In this document: positions 16,648-23,930 of the stretch, in pieces
Numbering within the stretch: position 1 is the stretch's first letter
How the letters are laid out: each line of letters opens with the position of its first letter
Assembly (NCBI GenBank): GCA_937967805.1
Contig: CALBTC010000346.1
Coordinates: 1 to 31,337 of the forward strand
Source of the DNA: an uncultured Anaerolineaceae bacterium
GTDB lineage: Bacteria > Chloroflexota > Anaerolineae > Promineifilales > Promineifilaceae
DNA: 31,337 nucleotides
Reading direction: 5' to 3'
Translations under genes and position numbers: made by a program
The notes under the pieces: model-generated
Database searches by the model: none
The model's input: only the letters and a program-made list of their open reading frames with translations
Told to the model about the DNA's origin: nothing

Positions 16648-17948
16648 GCGTTGACCGCTCCGGTTTCCGGCTGGACCTCTTGGGGCGCTATTTCTTCAGT
16701 AGGGGGCGGTGGGGTGTTGTAACGGCCGTCCTCAACCGTTAGTAAAGCGGGAATGAAGAAGCCGCTCAGGCCCACCACGATAGTCACTGCCCCGGCGACG
16801 ATGAACCAGGGGCGTACGCCAAACTGGTCTGCCAGCGGCCCTGCCAGCATCAATCCCAGCGGCGTCATGGCCGTGGCCAGGCTGCCAATGAGGGACATGA
16901 CGCGCCCTTGCATCTCCGGGGCGATGGCCGCCAGCATGATGGCCCGCACCGGCCCGTTGGTCATGGCAATCATGCTGCCGGCAAAAAAGGAGCCGACAAC
17001 CGCCAGCCAAAACAGATTGGCCGGCGCCACACCAATCAGGGCAATGCCCACACCCAGACCAACCAGCCCCAATAGCGAGGTATAGATGCGCCGCTCAAAG
17101 CCGCCCCACGCTCCCAAAATGACGCCGCCCACGATGATGCCCACGCCAAACGTAGATTGTATCGCGCCAAATTCCCAGGCCCCGCCGCCAAAATAATCGG
17201 AAACAAGCAGCGGCAGCAGCGCGATTACCGGGGTGAGGACAATGTTAACCAGCATGGCCAGCAGCATCAACAGCATAATGCCGGTCCAGCCCCAGACGTA
17301 AGAGAGACCTTGCCGCATCTGGGTCCAGTAAGGGGTTTTCTTGCCGGTGGCTCGCTCTTCGGCCGATTGTTCCGGCTGGGGCACGGCAATAAAGAGCAGG
17401 GGGACAATGGCGAACAGGGCTGTGGCCACATCGACTGCCAGGATGCCCTGCATGGGCAGGAAGGCGAGCAACAGCGCCCCCAGCGGGGCGGCGATGATGC
17501 CCAAACCGCCTTCCAGCATCTGGTTGAAGCCCTGGATGCGGGTGAGGTGCTTGTGCGGCACCATCAGTGAGGTAGACGCCTGCATGGCGGGGAAGTGGAA
17601 GGCACCACCCAGGGCGCGGACAAACATCAGGGCAAAAACGTGCCAGATTTGAATCGCTTCGGTCCAAAAGAGGTAAGCCAGGATTAACGTCGCCAGGGCA
17701 ATACTGGTGTCGGCCAGGAACATCGTCCAGCGGCGGCTCCAGCGGTCAACCAGCACGCCGGCAAAGGGACCGAGCAGTACCTGGGGTAAAAAACCGACGA
17801 GCGAGGCGGTGGCCAGAACGGTAGCGGAGCCGGTTTCCTGCGTCAGCCACCAGACGAGGGCGAACTGCACCGCGGCGCTGCCTATCAATGAAAGTGCCTG
17901 TCCAGACCAGAGGATGAGAAACGGCCGTAACGGTTTTGAATTATCCAT
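16644..17948 (-). CDS. MFS transporter, first gene of operon with serine hydrolase
   Basis: 434 residues with about 12 membrane segments. TM1 FLILWSGQALSLIGSAAVQFALVWWL and loop GPFAGVLVDRWSRRWTMFLAD (MFS loop 2-3 motif) place it in the same exporter-like subgroup as the 13499-14881 protein. A ribosome site GGAAGG lies 8 bases before the ATG. A near-consensus sigma-70-type promoter is found about 65-95 bases upstream. The gene overlaps the serine hydrolase by 4 bases. The C-terminal tail is cytoplasmic and Pro/Glu-rich. The substrate cannot be deduced. Confidence 0.92.
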   Translation of the reverse strand: MDNSKPLRPFLILWSGQALSLIGSAAVQFALVWWLTQETGSATVLATASLVGFLPQVLLGPFAGVLVDRWSRRWTMFLADTSIALATLILAYLFWTEAIQIWHVFALMFVRALGGAFHFPAMQASTSLMVPHKHLTRIQGFNQMLEGGLGIIAAPLGALLLAFLPMQGILAVDVATALFAIVPLLFIAVPQPEQSAEERATGKKTPYWTQMRQGLSYVWGWTGIMLLMLLAMLVNIVLTPVIALLPLLVSDYFGGGAWEFGAIQSTFGVGIIVGGVILGAWGGFERRIYTSLLGLVGLGVGIALIGVAPANLFWLAVVGSFFAGSMIAMTNGPVRAIMLAAIAPEMQGRVMSLIGSLATAMTPLGLMLAGPLADQFGVRPWFIVAGAVTIVVGLSGFFIPALLTVEDGRYNTPPPPTEEIAPQEVQPETGAVNA

Positions 17949-18013
17949 ATTATTTGCCTTCCAGCTTCGAGAAATTGATCTTCGGGTTAAAAATCTTTAG
18001 CTGAATGACAAGA

Positions 18014-18042
18014 ATAATAATGAATCATATTAAGATTGTCAA
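18014..18042 (-). promoter_or_regulatory. Near-consensus sigma-70 promoter for MFS/serine hydrolase operon
   Basis: On the minus strand: TTGACA (18042-18037), a 17-base spacer, TATTAT (18019-18014). Predicted start near 18007, giving a leader of about 60 bases before the ATG at 17948. The surrounding DNA is very AT-rich (13 G/C in the 60 bases 18001-18060). Confidence 0.65.
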
Positions 18043-18248
18043 GAGATTTATTGAAAATTATGATATAAATGACAAGAAAATTGATATTTAGGATAAATTT
18101 CAAACGACAACTGGAAATGTTGCGCTATGAGGGTGAATAAATATGCAGGTACAGAAACTCTTGCAATTGCTAATGTTTAATTCGAGGAATTATTTAAGGG
18201 CAAGAAGTTTATATCCTTGGAGATGGAGCAGCAAGTGGTAATAGCAAG
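18043..18248. other. AT-rich gap without a recognisable gene
   Basis: About 200 bases between the MFS promoter and the end of the pentapeptide gene. Only a 32-codon frame starting at 18142 is open, with no ribosome site or family resemblance, so I do not call a gene. No terminator hairpin with a T-run was seen for the pentapeptide gene. The base composition resembles the neighbouring pentapeptide/EAD island rather than the flanking operons. Confidence 0.5.
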
Positions 18249-19268
18249 TTAGTTAATTGTCGATGGCTGTAAAATCATTGCTGTATTTTGAGGATCAAAA
18301 CCTTCAGGCCATTGAGTTTCGTTATCATAACGAACTCCTTGTAACGTAACATTGGTAAGCACCGCATTCTGTAGATTTGCTCCTCGTAGATCGGCTTCGC
18401 GCAGATTGGCATCTGCTAAATTGGCCCCGATCAAATTGCTAAAACGTAAATCGGTGCCAACCAATCGGGCTTCTCTTAAATTTGCCCTTTCTAAATTGAT
18501 GCCTCTCAGGTTTGCCTCACGCAGTGTTGTATTATATAAGTTCGCACCTTTCAAACGGGCCCAACTCAAATCAGCATATGCCAGGTTGACACGACTCAAA
18601 TTGATCAGATTTAGCTCAGCGTAAGCCATTTGCATTTCAGATAAATCAGCCAGACTCAAATTGACAATCGGCTCCCGTGTGGCACCATACAAAAGTTCAG
18701 ATTCGTAAAGAAATTGAATGACTTGCGCTTTGCGAACACCATCTAAGTTTCCAACGGCAATAAGTGTTCGCGTTCGGGCTAAATCGCGCACAACTTCTAA
18801 AGTTCGCGTTCGGGCTAAATTATCTTCGTCTTCATCTTCTTCTGCAGTGGCACTGCCTAATTCCTTATCCAGAAGCAGCGTCGTCATTTTGTCCAGATAA
18901 CCTTCCAGTAGTGTCTGACGCTGTCGGTCGATGGCTAATTGTCGATCTGTTTGATCTTTTTTCTTGGCCAGCTCCCGATCATTCTCCCGCTCGGTCTTAT
19001 TTAACCAGGCAACACCAAAAGCTAAGACAAGAGGGATAATGAGCAGTTCCATCCATTCCCACAAGGTTTTACTTCGCTCGTATACGGTGTCTGGGGCAGA
19101 TTGGTAATTAAATTCAACGACACCAACCCATTGCCAACCAAGTGTATATCCCAGTATGACAAGGATGGCCAATACGATAGCGATACTAAGCGCCAATACC
19201 AAAAGCCAGTTTTTATGGAACCAAGAGGCATCATCTCCTGGCGTTGTATCGTCCAATAGATTATTCAT
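18249..19268 (-). CDS. Membrane pentapeptide-repeat protein
   Basis: 339 residues from ATG 19268; an in-frame GTG at 19325 would add 19 residues and overlap the upstream gene by 32 bases, and neither start has a clear ribosome site. Layout: a short cytoplasmic start, TM1 (NWLLVLALSIAIVLAILVILGY), an extracytoplasmic loop of about 30, TM2 (LLIIPLVLAFGVAWL), a charged coiled-coil (NKTERENDRELAKKKDQTDRQLAIDRQRQTL broken by short segments), the family segment LLEGYLDKMTTLLLD, LARTRTL twice, FLYESELL, then about 20 A(N/D)Lxx-type pentapeptides (roughly 200-300) forming a right-handed quadrilateral beta-helix, and a closing WPEGFDP. This architecture is common in cyanobacteria and Chloroflexota; function is unknown. 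It follows the EAD-domain gene by 25 bases and shares its AT-rich composition. Confidence 0.88.
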   Translation of the reverse strand: MNNLLDDTTPGDDASWFHKNWLLVLALSIAIVLAILVILGYTLGWQWVGVVEFNYQSAPDTVYERSKTLWEWMELLIIPLVLAFGVAWLNKTERENDRELAKKKDQTDRQLAIDRQRQTLLEGYLDKMTTLLLDKELGSATAEEDEDEDNLARTRTLEVVRDLARTRTLIAVGNLDGVRKAQVIQFLYESELLYGATREPIVNLSLADLSEMQMAYAELNLINLSRVNLAYADLSWARLKGANLYNTTLREANLRGINLERANLREARLVGTDLRFSNLIGANLADANLREADLRGANLQNAVLTNVTLQGVRYDNETQWPEGFDPQNTAMILQPSTIN

Positions 19269-19293
19269 CGGGATGACGTATAACAGATCGTGT

Positions 19294-19818
19294 TTACGTG
19301 TTCCAAGAAACGTGCGGCCGTTCACGCTGCAATATTTGCAAGAATTGCTGCATTTTCTGAGGTGGTTGCTTGTTTAGATGCTCTAATAATGTGCGTACCA
19401 TATCCTTTTTTGTAGACATCTCCAATACATTTTCATAATCGATGTTCAGGTCAAAGGCAATGGTTAATAGCTCGCTTTTGTTGAAATATTTCACCAGATT
19501 TTGACGTAGGTTGGCATTCCCAGTCCCCATTGAAGCGGTTTTGGGTTTATCTTGGTTATCTACTGCGATTTGCTTTTGCAGTCCTTCAATTTCTTTTTCC
19601 AGGTCAGCAATGCGTCCTTCGACCATTGCCAACTGTTTCTTCTCATTCTCAATCTCGTGTTCTAATTGGTAACGAACACTTTCATCCGCCTTGGGAACAT
19701 ATCGAGTTTCTAGAGCAGCCAATTTTTCTTGATGTGCGTTCCAGACATCATTCAGGTAAATGAGCTGTTTTTGTAATCGGTTAAGTTTCATTTCAAGCAA
19801 ATTGGTATTTGACGTCAT
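19294..19818 (-). CDS. Coiled-coil protein with C-terminal effector-associated (death-like) domain
   Basis: 174 residues from ATG 19818, chosen because AAGGA lies 7 bases upstream; an ATG at 19824 adds two residues but would sit almost on the AAGGA. Residues about 5-85 are a heptad-rich coiled coil (LLEMKLNRLQKQLIYL, then LEHEIENEKKQLAMVE). After a polar linker, residues about 103-174 match the effector-associated domain pattern: LRQNLVKYFNKSELLTIAF, then DLNIDYENV, KKDMVRTLLEHL and a final RERPHVSW. Such all-helical domains link NTPase, TIR, caspase-like or other effectors to sensors in bacterial conflict systems. There is no enzymatic domain here, so it looks like an adaptor, and the pentapeptide membrane protein 25 bases downstream is the likely partner. 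Domain name from memory of the family; role inferred. Confidence 0.82.
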   Translation of the reverse strand: MTSNTNLLEMKLNRLQKQLIYLNDVWNAHQEKLAALETRYVPKADESVRYQLEHEIENEKKQLAMVEGRIADLEKEIEGLQKQIAVDNQDKPKTASMGTGNANLRQNLVKYFNKSELLTIAFDLNIDYENVLEMSTKKDMVRTLLEHLNKQPPQKMQQFLQILQRERPHVSWNT

Positions 19819-19884
19819 GGTCATTTCCTTTTTACAGAAAGCTTAATTCGGCATGGCTGCGTGACAGAATGAGTGAGGCACCGC

Positions 19885-19913
19885 ATTTTACTGTTTCACG
19901 AGCCAGCAGGCAA
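19885..19913 (-). promoter_or_regulatory. Possible promoter for the EAD/pentapeptide pair
   Basis: On the minus strand TTGCCT (19913-19908), 17 bases, TAAAAT (19890-19885). Predicted start near 19878, about 55 bases before the ATG. It would separate this pair from the E1/E2 operon upstream. Four of six and five of six matches to consensus; supported by position only. Confidence 0.4.
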
Positions 19914-19917
19914 TGGC

Positions 19918-21219
19918 TCACTGCCAATTCTCAATGACCTGTTTGATGCTGCTCACAAAATCATCGGCCGTTTTGCCGTCTAGAATGCGGTGATCGAAGG
20001 TGAAGCTGACGTAAGCCAACGGCCGTATCGCAATTGCGTCGTTTATTACCTTTACCCGCTTCTCAATTTTGCCCACGCCCAGGATGCCGCACTGCGGCTG
20101 GTTGATGATGGGGGTGGCAAACAGGCTGCCGGAAGTGCCGTGGTTGGTGATGGAGAAGGTGCCGCCCTGCACCTCGGCGGGCTGGAGCTGCTTCTTGCGC
20201 GCCCGCTCGGTGAGATCGTTGATTGTGCGGGCCAGCCCCAGCAAGTTCATGCCGTCGGCCCCTTTGATGACGGGCACAATCAGCCCATCGTCGATGGCCG
20301 CGGCCATGCCGATGTTGATCTGCCGTTTGAGCTCGATCCCCTCGTCGGTCCAGGTGCTGTTGACCATGGGATGCTGCTTCAGCGCCTCGACGGTGGCGGC
20401 CACGATGTACGCCGTGAAGGTGAGATTAGCGCCGTCGCGGGCGAATTGGGCCTTGTGGGCGGCGCGGTGCTGGGATACGGCCGTAAAGTCAAACTCAAAC
20501 ACGGTGGTCACGTGCGGACTGGTCTGCTTGCTGCGCACCATGTGTTCGGCGATGGCGCGACGCATGTTGGTGAGGGGCACGACTTCGCCGGGTTGGGCTG
20601 ACGGGGTGACAGGGTGACGGGGTGACACGGTGACAGGTTGCTGCGGGGTTGCTTGTGGGGCGGTCGGTGGTTCTGGTTTGGCTTCGGGTTCCGGCTGCGT
20701 TTCGCGCTGTTCCACGTAGGCCAGGATATCTTTTTTGGTGATACGGCCGTCGCGCCCCGTGCCGTTTACCAGGTTCAAATCGACGTCGTGCTCGGCGGCA
20801 ATGCGGCCCACCACAGGACTGATGCGCCCGGTGTACCGCTGCGGCTGGCTGCGCACCGACGATGGCGATGATGTGGCTGCTGCCGGTTCCTGTTTCGGTT
20901 CTGCCTCTGTTTTTGCTTCTGCTTCTGATTTGGCCTGTGGTTGCCTGGTCGGAGAATCCCCATTTTTCTGCGGTTTTTCCCCCGGCTCACCAATGTAGGC
21001 CAGCACGGTGCCCACATCGACCGTTTCCCCTTCGGGAATCAAAATTTCTAGCAGCGTACCGGCTTCTTCGGCCGTCGCTTCGGTGGTTACTTTATCGGTT
21101 TCAATCTCTAACAGCGGTTCGTATTGATCCACGGTGTCGCCAACCTGCTTCAGCCAGCGGGATACCGTTCCTTCAACCACACCTTCGCCCATCTCGGGCA
21201 TGATGACTTTTGTTGCCAT
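19918..21219 (-). CDS. 2-oxo acid dehydrogenase E2, dihydrolipoyllysine acyltransferase
   Basis: 433 residues. Domains: N-terminal lipoyl domain (1-78) with lipoyl Lys43 in ETDKVT; a Glu/Lys/Pro-rich linker (80-130); peripheral subunit-binding domain (about 131-170, RISPVVGRIAAEHDVDL to GRITKKDILAYVE); a second Pro-rich linker; and the catalytic core (about 205-433) with active-site His410 and Asp414 in DHRILDG. It transfers the acyl group from lipoate to CoA at the core of the pyruvate, branched-chain or 2-oxoglutarate complex. Its start is 11 bases after the E1 stop, so one operon. No E3 gene follows. The second linker is encoded by five 8-base tandem repeats (20601-20640), which look like an intergenic repeat now read as protein. 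Which oxo acid is used is uncertain; branched-chain is plausible. Confidence 0.93.
   Translation of the reverse strand: MATKVIMPEMGEGVVEGTVSRWLKQVGDTVDQYEPLLEIETDKVTTEATAEEAGTLLEILIPEGETVDVGTVLAYIGEPGEKPQKNGDSPTRQPQAKSEAEAKTEAEPKQEPAAATSSPSSVRSQPQRYTGRISPVVGRIAAEHDVDLNLVNGTGRDGRITKKDILAYVEQRETQPEPEAKPEPPTAPQATPQQPVTVSPRHPVTPSAQPGEVVPLTNMRRAIAEHMVRSKQTSPHVTTVFEFDFTAVSQHRAAHKAQFARDGANLTFTAYIVAATVEALKQHPMVNSTWTDEGIELKRQINIGMAAAIDDGLIVPVIKGADGMNLLGLARTINDLTERARKKQLQPAEVQGGTFSITNHGTSGSLFATPIINQPQCGILGVGKIEKRVKVINDAIAIRPLAYVSFTFDHRILDGKTADDFVSSIKQVIENWQ
20601..20640. repeat. Five 8-base tandem repeats inside the E2 linker
   Basis: Units ACGGGGTG, ACAGGGTG, ACGGGGTG, ACACGGTG, ACAGGTTG follow one another exactly in register. 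On the coding strand they give the Pro/Val/Thr-rich linker PVTVSPRHPVTPS. Arrays of this kind are normally seen between genes; the reading frame is kept since the unit of 8 times 5 lies in a flexible segment. Confidence 0.75.
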
Positions 21220-21230
21220 TTGTTCCTCAC

Positions 21231-23675
21231 TTAGCGGTAAAAGAGTGGGTACCGGGCCGGTTCGGCTTCGTTCATGATGTCGTAGACGGCCGTAAAAATA
21301 TCTTCGGCGTTGGGCTTGGAGAAGTAGTTGCCGTCTGAGCCGTAAGCGGGACGATGTTCTTGGGCAGTCAGCGTTTGCGGCTCGCTGTCCAGCCAGTAGA
21401 ACCCTTCTTGCTTTTCAATGACTTCCTGCATCATGTAGGCGGTGGCCCCGCCGGGCACGTCTTCATCGGCAAACAGAATGCGGCTGGTTTTTTTGAGCGA
21501 TTCGACAATACGGCCGTTCACGTCAAACGGCAGGAGGGAACGCACATCAATCAGCTCCACCTCAATGCCCACCTCGGCCAGCAGCTCGGCAGCCCGCTCG
21601 GCCACGGCAACCATTGCGCCGTAAGTGACCACGGTGATGTCATCCCCTTCGCGCACCAGTTCCGGCACGCCCAACGGGATGGTGAACTCGGTCAGGTTGT
21701 CCGGCACGCGCTCCTTGAGCCGGTAACCGTTCAAAACTTCGACAACCAGGGCCGGTTCGTCTGTTTGCAGCAGCGTGTTGTAAAAACCAACCGCCTGCAC
21801 CATATCGCGCGGGACCAGGATGTGCATACCGCGCAGCATGTGGACCAGCGCCCCCATCGGGGAGCCGGCGTGCCAGACGCCTTCCAGCCGGTGACCGCGC
21901 GTGCGCACGATGACCGGCGCTTTTTGCCCGCCCCTGGTGCGCCACTGCGTCGTGGCCAGGTCGTCGGACATGATTTGCAGGGCATAGGGTAGATAATCGA
22001 GATACTGTATTTCGGCTAACGGCCGTAATCCCCGCAGCGCCAGGCCAATTGCCTGGCCCAAAATAGTGGCCTCGCGAATGCCCGCGTCCGATACGCGCAG
22101 CTCGCCATATTTGTTCTGCATCCCGGCCATCGACTGGTTCACGCCGCCCAATTGGCCCACATCTTGCCCAAACGTCACGACGCGCGGATCGCGGCCTAAA
22201 ATGTCGTCAAAGGCGCGGTTCAGCACTTCGTACCCTTTTAGCGTGGTGGATTCGGCCGTATAAACTGGCTTGATCTCTGGCACGTTACTGAATGCCTCCT
22301 GCGATTGGCTGTACAGGTGGGAGCCATACCGCTCTTTGCTGATTGCCAGTTGGTTGGTGCGCCACTGAACTAACTTCTGGATTGCGGGCGATTGTTCGTC
22401 CCGCACCAGCAGCAGCACGTCGCGAATGGCTTCCATATTGTCCCGTCGCAGCGGAGACTTTCTTTCCATTAATTTGCGCCGAAGCCGGGCCAGCTCATCT
22501 TTTTTGGTAGCGTGCTGTTCGATTTCCTCAATAATATTGGCTACTTCTTGCCGCTCCTTGTAAATAGGAAGGGAAAAAGTTTTCCACAGCTTGGTGCGAA
22601 TATTTTCTACCGATTTTCTGGCGTTTCGCTCAATTTGGTCCAGCTCACCGGCTGTGGCAATGCGCTGGTCGATGATCCACTCGCGCATCTTGCGAATGCA
22701 GTCGAATTCTTCTTCAAACGCCATGCGCTCATCGGACTTGTACCGTTCGTGGCTGCCGGAGGTGGAATGGCCCTGCGGCTGGGTCATCTCAATGACGTGA
22801 ATAATGGCTGGAACGTGGTCCCGGCGGGCGATTTTGGCGGCTTTCTGGTAGGTTTCTACCAGCGCCATGTAATCCCACCCTTTTACCGTGTAAATATCGA
22901 AACCTTGTTTGCTATTTGGTTCGCGCTGGAAACCTTTCAGCAGTTCAGACAGGTTCGACTTGGTGATCTGGTATTCATTGGGCACGGAGATGCCATAGCC
23001 ATCATCCCAAATGGAGAGGACGACAGGTGCCTGCAATACGCCAATGGCGTTGACCGATTCCCAAAACAAACCTTCAGCGCAGCTGGCATTGCCAATGGTG
23101 CCAAAGGCAACTTCATTCCCATTTTGGGAAAATTGCGTCAGATGCTTTAGTTCATCTAATTCGCGATAAAGGCGAGAGGCGTAGCCCAGGCCCACCAGGC
23201 GTGGCATCTGGCTGCCGGTGGGAGAGACATCAGCCGAACTGTTGACCTGCTGGGTCAAATCGCGCCACGAGCCGTCTGGATTGAGGCTGCGGGTGGCAAA
23301 GTGAGCATTCATCTGCCGCCCGGCGGAGTGTGGCTCCAGCGAGACGTCGGCAATGGCGTACAGCTGGGCAAAAAATTGCTGGATGGTGGCGGCTCCAATG
23401 GCGAACATGAAGGTTTGATCGCGGTAGTAGCCGGAGCGAAAGTCACCTTTTTTAAATGCTTTGGCCATCGCCAGTTGGGCCACCTCTTTACCGTCGCCAA
23501 AGATGCCGAACTTGGCTTTGCCGCTGAGCACTTCACGGCGCCCGATGAGGCTGGCGTGGCGGCTTTCGTTGGCCAGGGTGTAATCGCGAAGAACTTCAGC
23601 AGTGCTTATGTAAAGCTGCTGAGGCTCGCCATCGAACGTAAGTCGTGATTCTATTTCTTTTTCTGTATCAAGCAT
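21231..23675 (-). CDS. 2-oxo acid dehydrogenase E1, fused alpha and beta subunits
   Basis: 814 residues. The first half (about 40-400) is the E1 alpha fold with the thiamine diphosphate motif, here GNA (195-197) to DD (224-225) instead of the textbook GDG to NN; the context SVNAIGVLQAPVVLSIWDDGYGIS is clear. A helical linker (about 400-460, rich in charged residues) joins the beta half (about 470-814), with FGQDVGQLGG, SDAGIREATILGQAIGLALRG and the E1 beta C-terminal domain IEVELIDVRSLLPFD. It decarboxylates a 2-oxo acid and acylates lipoyl-E2. Fusion of alpha and beta is known in some lineages. AAGGAG sits about 13 bases before the ATG. E2 follows at 11 bases. Substrate: probably branched-chain oxo acids or pyruvate, not settled. 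Confidence 0.92.
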   Translation of the reverse strand: MLDTEKEIESRLTFDGEPQQLYISTAEVLRDYTLANESRHASLIGRREVLSGKAKFGIFGDGKEVAQLAMAKAFKKGDFRSGYYRDQTFMFAIGAATIQQFFAQLYAIADVSLEPHSAGRQMNAHFATRSLNPDGSWRDLTQQVNSSADVSPTGSQMPRLVGLGYASRLYRELDELKHLTQFSQNGNEVAFGTIGNASCAEGLFWESVNAIGVLQAPVVLSIWDDGYGISVPNEYQITKSNLSELLKGFQREPNSKQGFDIYTVKGWDYMALVETYQKAAKIARRDHVPAIIHVIEMTQPQGHSTSGSHERYKSDERMAFEEEFDCIRKMREWIIDQRIATAGELDQIERNARKSVENIRTKLWKTFSLPIYKERQEVANIIEEIEQHATKKDELARLRRKLMERKSPLRRDNMEAIRDVLLLVRDEQSPAIQKLVQWRTNQLAISKERYGSHLYSQSQEAFSNVPEIKPVYTAESTTLKGYEVLNRAFDDILGRDPRVVTFGQDVGQLGGVNQSMAGMQNKYGELRVSDAGIREATILGQAIGLALRGLRPLAEIQYLDYLPYALQIMSDDLATTQWRTRGGQKAPVIVRTRGHRLEGVWHAGSPMGALVHMLRGMHILVPRDMVQAVGFYNTLLQTDEPALVVEVLNGYRLKERVPDNLTEFTIPLGVPELVREGDDITVVTYGAMVAVAERAAELLAEVGIEVELIDVRSLLPFDVNGRIVESLKKTSRILFADEDVPGGATAYMMQEVIEKQEGFYWLDSEPQTLTAQEHRPAYGSDGNYFSKPNAEDIFTAVYDIMNEAEPARYPLFYR

Positions 23676-23709
23676 AACTTTTTGGGAACTCCTTGTGCTA
23701 CTTGTTGTG

Positions 23710-23733
23710 GGCGGGAAACGGCCGTTTCCCGCC
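23710..23733. promoter_or_regulatory. 24-base perfect palindrome centred on ACGGCCGT upstream of E1
   Basis: Bases 23710-23733 read identically on both strands, with ACGGCCGT (23718-23725) at the centre flanked by GGCGGGAA and TTCCCGCC. It lies 35 bases before the E1 start. It may be an operator or a hairpin in the leader. Two more octamers follow at 23797 and 23826, the densest cluster in the window. Confidence 0.6.
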
Positions 23734-23851
23734 GCTGCTTCGGTCCAGTTTAGTGGGTTAAAGATAGTTTAATTAGGTTACTTCGATTATTAAGAGACGG
23801 CCGTTTTCCGCGTGGGTGTTGGGTAACGGCCGTGGCGTTGAATCGCTTTGT

Positions 23852-23880
23852 ATTATAGCGAATTTATTGACGATTTTCGA
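23852..23880 (-). promoter_or_regulatory. Candidate promoter for E1-E2 operon
   Basis: On the minus strand TCGAAA (23880-23875), 17 bases, TATAAT (23857-23852). The -10 box is perfect, the -35 weak (4 of 6). It would give a leader of about 170 bases holding all three octamers and the 24-base palindrome. Confidence 0.4.
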
Positions 23881-23930
23881 GCTAGAGTAGACATAAAAAC
23901 TGGACTCTCACTTAAAAATTAGCCCAAAGT

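Noticed and set aside
18142..18240. 32-codon plus-strand frame in the AT-rich gap
   Set aside because: No ribosome site, no family resemblance, and frames of this size are expected by chance.
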